DNA from: Pilasporangium apinafurcum
Lineage: Eukaryota > Oomycota > Peronosporomycetes > Pythiales > Pythiaceae
Assembly (NCBI GenBank): GCA_001600495.1
Contig: BCKE01000020.1
Coordinates: 84,923-148,922, forward strand
Reading direction: 5' to 3'
Length of the DNA stretch: 64,000 bases
Below are positions 55,608 to 64,000 of the stretch, one piece after another. Positions within the stretch are counted from its first letter, which is position 1. Each line of letters opens with the position of its first letter. The notes beneath the pieces are model-generated. The model was given only the letters and a program-made list of their open reading frames with translations, ran no database searches and had not been told where the DNA came from. A program made the translations under genes and the position numbers.

Positions 55608-57825
55608 TCACGCAATGCTTTTCGCATCTTGCTCAATCTTTTTCAACAGTGCCAACGTTTTCTCGCAGGTTTTGAGCAGATTCTCGCCCCATGCAGTATT
55701 AGCAACATTGCCAGCGCGTCCAGCATGTAAGCAATGACCAAGCTCTCCGTTCACTGGCCGTGGTAGAGCCGTTACAGCATTTGTAGAAGGTGTCGCCACC
55801 GGTTGAACCGCATTTCCGATATCATTGGCTTCAATACTTATAGAGTTCCCTGCGCTATTAGTGGAAGAATCACCTCCAGATACATGAATACGCTTTGTAG
55901 CATGAACAGTGCTGGTACTTGCAGTGTTATTGGATAGACCTTGCTGTACTTGCTGCTGCTTTTCGTTCAATGTGCCTCTGCGTCGAAACATGATCTTTTT
56001 GAGCATTGTCATCTCGACGAACGTCGTTGCAAGCGTTGCCGTAATGATCTCAATATGCTTCGTAAACGCGTTCAGGGGATCTCCATCAATATTGTACTTG
56101 ATAATATTCTTTAAGTTCGACTGGAATCGAGAGATGTATAATTTTTTCTTGACCTCATTAGGAAGGCGCTAGGAAGTAAAGCAAATATGAAACATGTAAA
56201 TAACTATGCATGAGAAAGTATAAACATTAGGCTGTATGTGACTACTTACAGCTGAAAGCGGTCGGAAGTAAAACCTTGACTCATCTTGCTGATGCCAAAC
56301 AAGTGACTGTTTATAGGATTTGCTGAAGCGAAAAGAAGCTTGAACGGCCATTACAGCGCTAATTTTTTTCTTGCGAAAGAGATCCATACGATAAAGATAG
56401 GCGTGTACTCGTGCTTCCATTCTGGAAAAGTTGGCTTTCTTGATGACGGTCGATAAAAACATGACTTTGAGCCATAATGCGGCGAAAGCAGACATGGAGA
56501 CTATCAACCTGCCCGCACGGGTATATGGTATCACATCACCAAACCTGTTGACACATTATTGTCAATTAGAGAATCATCGAAGAGATAAAGGGTTGTTCGA
56601 AAAACTAACCCAATATTAAGAAGCGACAAAATGGCCATTCTAAGTGAATCTTCCCAGGATAGTGTGTAGCAACGAATCTGCGCACTGTCGATATCTCCTG
56701 TTAGTAAAGGAGATGGTAGAGAGCACTCACCCACAATTGTTTCGATAGCATGCAGCAGAAATGACGAGATCACCACCAAAGTGGTGCACAATACAGCAAT
56801 CTTCTTCAGCGGATCATCATCAAAGACTTTTTTCAGCACAAATTCCTTGTACTTGAATTCTATGGTAGAGATCGTTGCGGTACAGTCATCCAACAAACTC
56901 GGTAGAAAGTAAAATAACGAACAACAGATCACTCACTGTGACTTCCACTGGCACTTGTGACCATTCCTTTTTGCCGGATTGGATGCGGAAAATACAATAA
57001 ATACCGCCAGCAAGTGGTTCGTACAACTATGGAGATACTGAGCAAAAGAAGCACCTCGGGATGCGCTCGCGACGTGAAGGATTCTAAACTTGGATATGGC
57101 AGGACAATAGTGCAGAGGATCTCCAGCAAATACCATGATAAATCCATCTACGAAGTAATATCACAACCCACTTAGTAGATGACCATATATCTCAACCATA
57201 GAGAGCCGCAGCTCACCAATCTGTCAAACCATGAGTTGGCATGTGCTTGTGAACGTCGAGTTGACTTAGACCGAGACCAAATTCGAATCCAAACTCGTAC
57301 CAGCGCAAGGACAGCAATCCCGACTCGCAAAATGTCGACGAATCTGAAGGAACCTTCGTCCAGCACAGTACCGCACCTATTCAGCTGCAAGCATGCTCGA
57401 TTTTCACGCTGGTATGAGCATATTAACATCGTCGCGGATGACAAAGGTACATTATTTCAAAGCAAACAAAACAGGCTAACAATGACTCACAAACAACTCA
57501 CCCAACGTGGAGAGCGACAAGAAATCTCAAGTTGGAGTGTAGATAATCCGATCATTACAAACTCAATTCCAGCAACTAGCGTATCTGAATTGAAGAGAAC
57601 ACGTTTTTGGAACATTCGCCTGATTGAGGCTCGCTGCTGGGATCGCCGCAACTTCTCAAGGACATACATCCAATCGAGCACCGAGCGTTTTCGAAAGGTG
57701 CTACCATCACCTACCGAGCTTGTAGCACGGGAATCGTCAGTTTTCACGCTTCGAATTGAGGGTGATAATGTTGATTCGAGGAAAAATGATGATCGAGTCG
57801 TAGGTGATCTGTGCAGCTTGGTCAT
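55608..57825 (-). CDS. Potassium channel subunit, GFGD pore, SK/calmodulin-binding type, 599 aa, seven exons
   Basis: Exons 57502-57825, 57217-57408, 56937-57147, 56731-56859, 56610-56697, 56250-56544 and 55608-56168 join in phase (1800 nt). The N-terminus is Ser/Arg-rich. Hydrophobic segments follow at residues about 95-290 (S1-S5; IEFVMIGLSTLQLEIS, VGIAVLALVRVWIRIW, LLLSISIVVRTTCW, IAVLCTTLVVISSFLLHAIE). The pore helix and filter read SWEDSLRMAILSLLNIGFGD, with VIPYT after it, so the selectivity sequence is GFGD in place of GYGD. S6 (MSAFAALWLKVMFLSTVI) leads into a basic helix (NFSRMEARVHAYLYRMDLFR), then KKKISAVMAVQASFR, in the place where SK channels bind calmodulin. The tail is Gln/Ser/Asn-rich and ends in a coiled coil. 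Ca2+-activated gating is inference. It sits 272 bp downstream of the Ca2+ channel on the same strand. Confidence 0.82.
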
Positions 57826-58097
57826 GTGGGCTACAACTTGGGGATTTTAACTTACACAAGGGGCGAATTATGATTGACGGTAAGACAAATACATAAAGAA
57901 ACACTTGACGAGCGGTCAATCTTGCTCAATCCATAGGATCTATTTACAGCATACATCACCTTTATCAATCAACTGTTCCGGCTTTGCAATTCGAGTTGAA
58001 ACCGCATACAACGGTTGGTCAGATTAAGATATCATGCAGTGCTTCAACATATTGAATGCATTGTAGCAATGCAATGAAGGTGGTTTGATTTCATATC

Positions 58098-61000
58098 TTA
58101 TCGTAATTCAATACGCTCTTGGCCTGGCTTTTGTGAAATTCCATGAGCCATCGAGCCAAGTAGGCGTTGCCATCTTCATGAACTCAGTGACAAAGCAATA
58201 TCTGGTTGCATTCCTTGCTTTATTATGCCTCGAAAATTAATGGATAACTTACTTGGATGAAAAAGATGCAGTTGGTATTGGCACTCTTTTGCAGAATATT
58301 TTCACTTTCTGTTTTAAATCGTCCCGGAAATTGAGTGAATTCACAGACTGATGAATGACCGTGGCAGCATGAAATTGGTTGACGCGGAAAAGCGACTGAT
58401 CTTGCTTGCGAATTTTTCGATTTGCTAAAAGCTTTCGCCACCGTTGCTCCAGATTCAGCGATGAAGGTAGGGTTTCTAATGGTTGATCACTCAGCTATCA
58501 AATTAAACACTATTAGCAATCTATCACATTATGCAGCCATCACTCTCAGAGAACACCAACCACATCAATCACGAATTTGCCGATACGGCGAGCTACATCA
58601 TTAAAGAATACACGATTGCCTTTGAATATCGATACATCGAGGATTTCTGCGAAGAAAAGCATCAGCACTCATTAGCATCATGGTTGATCACAGATTCTCA
58701 CCATACCAAGTTATCATCCCAATCCGTACCAATAAAATCGTTCATGTCTTTTGGTGTGTGTTTCGATGATTTGTTAAATCCCATTGGAGGCTCTAGCTGT
58801 TCCAAAAAGTACGCCAGCTTGTGCCATTCTAAGAACCCAGTTGCCTCTGGATCAAATACAGACCAAGCAGAGACAAAATTTTCGTACTGCAGTGAAGCAA
58901 GAAAAAAATATATGTTAACTCCAAATACCGCACAGAGTGATAATCAAAATTATGCTTACATGATGTGGAACCAAGATTCCGTTATTTCGATCCTTTTCAT
59001 TCGCAAAACCTTCCAGAATTACGGCGATAAATATATTCAAGAGGATGAATGTTACCAGCAGCGTAAAGCTGTACAGGTAAACAAATGCGACAGGAGAACC
59101 GCAGCCATTCAGCGGAATGCATCCGTCGGAATTGTTGAATCCGCACATGTTAGCGTCGTAGTCTGGATCCGATACACAATCATCTTGGGATGCAAGCTCG
59201 TACATCAAATCATTCCACTTTTCACCTGTTGCGCAACGAATCTATACGGAAAAGAAAAGAGGTAGGAATCAGAGGAACCTGACACGCAAAGTACTTCACA
59301 ATGTACACCTCATAGAAGACTGAAACTCACCAGCGTGACCATTGCTCTTGCTATGGTCTGGAAATTCGTAGTTGAGGTCACCAGTTCTCCAAATTTCACC
59401 TTTGCAAAAAGCTGAACGCCCATTGCAGCGTAAATGAAAAAAACTAATGAAAGCAGCCCGCCAATATTTACAAGTGAAGGTAAAGTCATCAGCAATGAAT
59501 TGAATAGTTGCCGAAGTGACGGAGCTGACTGAATCAATCGAAAGAGTCGTCCAACACGAAAACTCCGCAACGTCGTCGCTGACATTCCAACAGCGCTTCC
59601 ACCCATCCATGTGTATATCATTCCGAAAATTGATCCGATGAGGATAACGAAATCGAAAATATTCCAATTGTCTTTCCAATAGTAGTGTCCAAGTCCAACT
59701 ATTTTGATGGCTGCTTCCGTGAAGAAGACTAACGCAAAGATATAGTTGGAATATTCGATGGTCATTCGATATAGGTCCTCTTCGCCAAAGTATTGCAGTG
59801 CCATCATGAACGTGTTTAGCACAATACATCCCATGACTCCCATTTCGAGGGCTGAACTACGCGATATGTGAAAGAGGAGACGTTTCATTCTGTCCTGTGG
59901 TACTCGCATTTTTCGGGCCGGACGTAGATTAAGCATGGCATCGTTGATCACCAGCCACTCTCGCTGGATGCTCGAGAGAAGGTAGGTTCCATCCAATTTT
60001 TCTTTCATTTTGTTGAAGTTCTCAATAACGACACCAACAAATAGTTGCATCACGAAAAATGTGCCGACCATGATAAACGCGATGAAAAAAAGTGTCCAAC
60101 CCTCGCGATAGCTTGGTATCGGTTGCATATCGATCTCTGTCGCATCAACGCTGGCAAGCATAATGGTTACCCATCCTTCGGTCGTTGTCATTTCAAAGAA
60201 CGTTTGACATCCACGAATCACGTTGTCAAAACTTTGAGGTATGGTGTTTGTCCAGGTAGCGCCAAATAACTCACAAATGGCCCGGGAAGTGAGTTGATCA
60301 CCACTGATTGACAAGCTCTGATAGCTAGTAGCCATGGTCGTGTTGAACCAATTTTGTTCTGTACTATTCAGCTGACTCCAAAGTTGAGGATACGTCACGA
60401 GTTTCTGTTGTTCGTTCGTCAACGCGTCATAAACATCTCCCTGGCAACTATATAACTTGCCCTTGAAGTTGTTGACAGCTAAAATGCTGAAAATGATGAA
60501 CATAAGTAAGCAAACCATTATCACGTTCAATATTTGGGGAATGGATGCGATCAATGAGCTAACTACGAGTTTCAACCCAGGATTCCGGTTGATCATGCGC
60601 AGAGGGCGTAACGCTCGAAATGTTCGCAGCGTCTTGATGAACTTGAATTCAGAACTTCCTTTAGCCATCGATACAGCAGCAAGTGCTGTGATCACAAAAT
60701 CCATGATATTCCAACCACTTCGCAGATATGCATGGTCCGATAAGAGGAATCCTAAAGCAATAATTTTCACGACAACTTCAACACTGAAAAAAATTGTCAA
60801 AGTCCAATCCACCCATGACAACGCCGTTACGAAAATCCCACTAGGTGGATTCAATGGGTTGTCCAATACTAAAGCCACTGTACTTATGGCAATCAGCACG
60901 AGCGATATGTTATCGAACTGGGGATGAGTAATGATTAGTATCATGACTTTCCGAACTGGATTGTGTACAGAAAATACATACAAGGATCGACTTGCCAAGT

Positions 61001-63906
61001 TCGCCAACGTCTCATCCCTGAACATATTAGATCCATGAGACGGCAATTGGTCGTTAAACATTTTGCTGGATGGACTGCTATCGCGTAGACTTCGATTTGT
61101 TGATATATGTCGTGATGAGCGCTCATTTACAGAATCATCAGACACTAAAGCCTTATCTCTGTTACGGTTAGTACCGCGCACCGGTTGCATTGGAGCAACC
61201 CTTGATTTCTTTCTCAACTCTTCTCGTTCATCTTTCTTTTCGTCATCACTGGATTCTTCGAAATTCCCGAGCAAAATCGCGAGGAACAGGTTGAGGACGA
61301 TAAAATTCCCAAAAACAATTAATGATATGAAATACAACACGGCACTCCATCCCAAAGAACGCCAGCCGTCAAACATCACCACGTTCCAATTTTCGCCTGT
61401 TAGAATCTTTACCAACAAAGAGCTATTAGGATACTTTTTTACAACTAAAGAAGTCGAGCAAATTGATATTACCTGGAACACGGTTACCATCGACCACAGC
61501 ATAGAATCGAAGTTGGATCGGGGTATGTATGAGGCAGCATGGTTGCGATCAACGGGAAAACCATGCTCATCAAATCGAAATTTATTCGCAAAAGTTTGCA
61601 TCCCAATCAGAGCATATATGTACATAAATAAAAGAAACAGCACGCTGAAATTTCCCACTTCCTTAATCGTGCTCACCATGGTTGATAACAGCTTCTGCAG
61701 CGATGGCCATGACCTGTGTTCTCCATAACAAAAAGCAATCATCACTATTGTACAGGGTCATAAGCATATACCATTCTCAGACGAATGTTACCGCGCAAGC
61801 TTGAACAAGGCAAAGAGGCGAACGGAGCGCAAACCGGAAAATGACGCTGCTTTGGTTGTACCGCTTTGTTCTTCGGTTAAAAAAGTAGGTGGAGATAGCG
61901 TCAACTCAATGACACTGAGTAACACTACCAACGCGTCAAATAAATTGTATTGATCGTGAATCCAGCTCTTCCATCCGAGTCCGATCACTTTCAGCACACA
62001 TTCAAGCATAAATACGATTGCAAGAGCGAAGTTGAGCGCTTCCACATTCGAATCAAGCTTATCATCCATTGGATACTGATCGAGAGATAATATGATGGTG
62101 TTGAGCAGAATGAAAATCGTGCAAACCATATTAAATAACCGATGGCGAACAATTTTCCCAACAAACGGAATTCCAGAAGACAATGACGATGGGGAAATAT
62201 TAGTGAACGTGAGCATAAGAAGGGATGAGCGATTCCTCTTAGAGGCATTGAGTTTTCGTTCCTCTGCTTCCAGTAATGAAGCTTCTGAAAAATTCTCCCA
62301 AATGACAGCAAGTGTCAAATTGAGCATAAAGAAAGACCCAAATATAATGAAGGACACGAAGTAGAGCACTCCTGTCAACCCGTATCCGGCATCTTGTAGC
62401 ATATACATGATATCACTCCTAATAGACAAATGCATTTTCAATTAGTTTGTGCAAGTAAACAATCACCATAAGTGTACCTACCAGCCTTCTCTTGTAATGC
62501 ATTGAAAAATAGTCAGCGACGCATATGCAATGTTATCAAAATTAACAAAACCCCAACTCATGTCAGCGTTATACGTGGCACTTTGTAGCACATAGCGCCT
62601 GATAGACTCATCTGGATGCGTAAAGCGAAAATTTCCGAATGGATCATAGTCAGAACCACATGTCTGAATTAAAAATAAGGCAAAAGTATCATAACGAGAT
62701 AACGTACATTTCGCGTAAAAGACAATGGATCCTGACTTACCTGTCCAGTCGGGCATAGGCGATACTGGCTATTACTTAATGAACAAGTCTGCGGAGTTTC
62801 TTCAGTTGCAATTGGCCAATAACACATTCGCGAAATTGTCCATGGTGATGTATTGTGCGTCCAATTATCACTTGAAATTGGTATCTGGTTGTTATCTTCG
62901 TCCGTGCACGGAAAGAGCTCAACGTCTTGAAGAACACGGATCTGATATGCGGGAAGGGTGTCATAAGTTAGATTTTCATCCAGTCGGACGGGAGCTGGCG
63001 TAATTCTACATCGAGCGTGCAAGACTCCACTCCACATTTGCACTCCGATAACTCCATACAGAAAAAATAAGAACGACAGGAAAGCCACAACTGTTAACAG
63101 CTCCGGAATTGATTTGAACAGGGCCGTAACCAGCTTTTTCATGCCTGCGCATGGAATCCAGTAAGTAAAATTTTTTAAATTGTACCAGCAAGCAGAATGT
63201 ATTGTACCTGCAATGGCATTTAAACTCCTTAGAGGACGCAAGACTCGAAAGGTTCGAATGGCTGATACATTTGGAATTCCAGGGATAAGGGCTAAAATTC
63301 TGAAGTGCACATATATCACGATTGATTTCCTGTATTCAGAGGATATTCATTCCAATATTATCAAAGAACGATAGAATCGTACCCAAAAAAAACGACAATG
63401 AAATCGATCCAGTTCCACGGATCCATTAAATAGGACCCTCTTGCCCCAATTAATCCCATTGCAATGATTTTCATTGTGCATTCAATCGAAAATAGCACGG
63501 TAAAGATACGATCTGCAATATTGACAGCCATGTTTCGGTAGGACTGTGACATGTCCAAGTCATTCTCGGCATCCACTTTGCTGTAGTCTGCTAATGCAAG
63601 GATGATCGAGTTGGCAAATATCAATATCAGGATAAGCTGGTCGAAACGTTTCCATGTGATGCACCAGATCATGGCTTGGCGGAAGCGATTATTTTCAGGA
63701 AAACAGCCCAGAGAATTCGGTGCAAACTAGTAACAGCAGTTAACACGAAGTTGATGTATTAGCTGTTTGAACAGCATAAAATGTCAATACAAACATCATT
63801 GATGCATGCATCCACATCCCATACCAAGAAGCGCTTCCCATGCACATAGAAATTGTAGCGCTCCATTATATCTGATGACCCGTCATCCCCTGCGTACGTT
63901 CCAACC
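58098..63906 (-). CDS. Four-domain voltage-gated Ca2+ channel alpha subunit (EEEE filter), 5' end at or beyond the right edge
   Basis: Read from right to left: exon at about 63844-63906 (GDDGSSDIMERYNFYVHGKR), then domain I from 63730 (SLGCFPENNRFRQA). Each domain has S1-S6 with an Arg-ladder S4 (I: AIRTFRVLRPLRSLNAI; II: GLRSVRLFALFKLAR; III: IKTLRTFRALRPLRMINRNP; IV: TLRSFRVGRLFRLIQ). The pore residues are Glu in all four: TREGW (about 62485), TGENW (about 61393), TTEGW (about 60175), TGEKW (about 59222), so the filter is EEEE and the channel is Cav-like, not Nav. After S6 of domain IV comes the EF-hand-like block SVFDPEATGFLEWHKL … LEPPMGF, then VFFNDVARRIGKF and an IQ-like helix (RWRKLLANRKIRKQDQSLFR), ending with a stop at 58098. 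At least ten exons; the large one at about 59330-60950 carries domains III and IV. In flagellates such channels sit in the flagellar membrane; that location is inference. Confidence 0.9.
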
Positions 63907-64000
63907 TAAAATCATAGATGGTAAACAGAAGCAAAATCTATTTATGAGATGATACAGCACAGTAAACCATTATGCAAACACTGCATTCTGGTAGTATCGT

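Noticed and set aside
58915-63672. Four-domain channel as a voltage-gated sodium channel
   Set aside because: All four pore loops show Glu at the filter position (TREGW, TGENW, TTEGW, TGEKW), the Ca2+-type EEEE ring rather than DEKA or DEEA.

Overview
The window looks like nuclear DNA of a compact-genome eukaryote. Genes lie on both strands with 50-500 bp gaps, and most are split by GT-AG introns of roughly 50-100 bp. Several features point to an oomycete (Stramenopiles). These are the Ser/Thr/Pro tail plus GPI-type C-terminus of an elicitin-like wall protein at the left edge, a one-repeat MYB factor with a (S/T)HAQKY(F/L) motif, flagellar proteins (CFAP161) fitting zoospores, and a four-domain Ca2+ channel next to a K+ channel. 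The moderately AT-rich composition would fit an Albugo-like genome better than Phytophthora; that last step is inference.

Left part (1-16.1 kb): elicitin-like C-terminus; a tudor/chromo-barrel protein with a 36-bp tandem repeat; a membrane-anchored TRMO tRNA methyltransferase homologue; two small membrane proteins; an 1183-aa protein with repeated FxPxI motifs and a zinc finger; bifunctional FolD/MTHFD; and a 12-exon, 1333-aa protein combining coiled coil, SFI1-like 'FRAW' helices and a calponin-homology-like region.

The centre is framed by a long inverted repeat: two nearly identical 2.3-kb arms (16574-18895 and 44985-47308) that point at each other across 26 kb. Each arm holds the same 504-aa coiled-coil, tail-anchored protein gene and a 124-aa ORF. 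The inner edge of the left arm runs straight into a fragment resembling the C-terminal region of the Ca2+ channel found whole at the right end of the window. Between the arms lie an amino-acid permease, several unknown genes, a MYB factor, a TTC33-like protein, RIO2 kinase, a gankyrin-like ankyrin protein with a CaaX-like end, a large FN3/IQ/WW protein, DDX55/Spb4, a kynurenine-type aminotransferase and two tandem Cys-rich membrane paralogues.

Right part (47.3-64 kb): dynactin p27 (DCTN6), a small secreted protein, mitochondrial glycine C-acetyltransferase, HEATR3/Syo1, a membrane protein, CFAP161 with an EF-hand-like extension, a GFGD-pore K+ channel, and an EEEE-type voltage-gated Ca2+ channel alpha subunit that runs towards the right edge. 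Ribosome assembly is represented three times (RIO2, DDX55, HEATR3), and Ca2+/flagellar biology by CFAP161 and the two adjacent channels. I recognised no rRNA, tRNA, CRISPR array, viral element or intact transposon, but I did not scan systematically for tRNAs.
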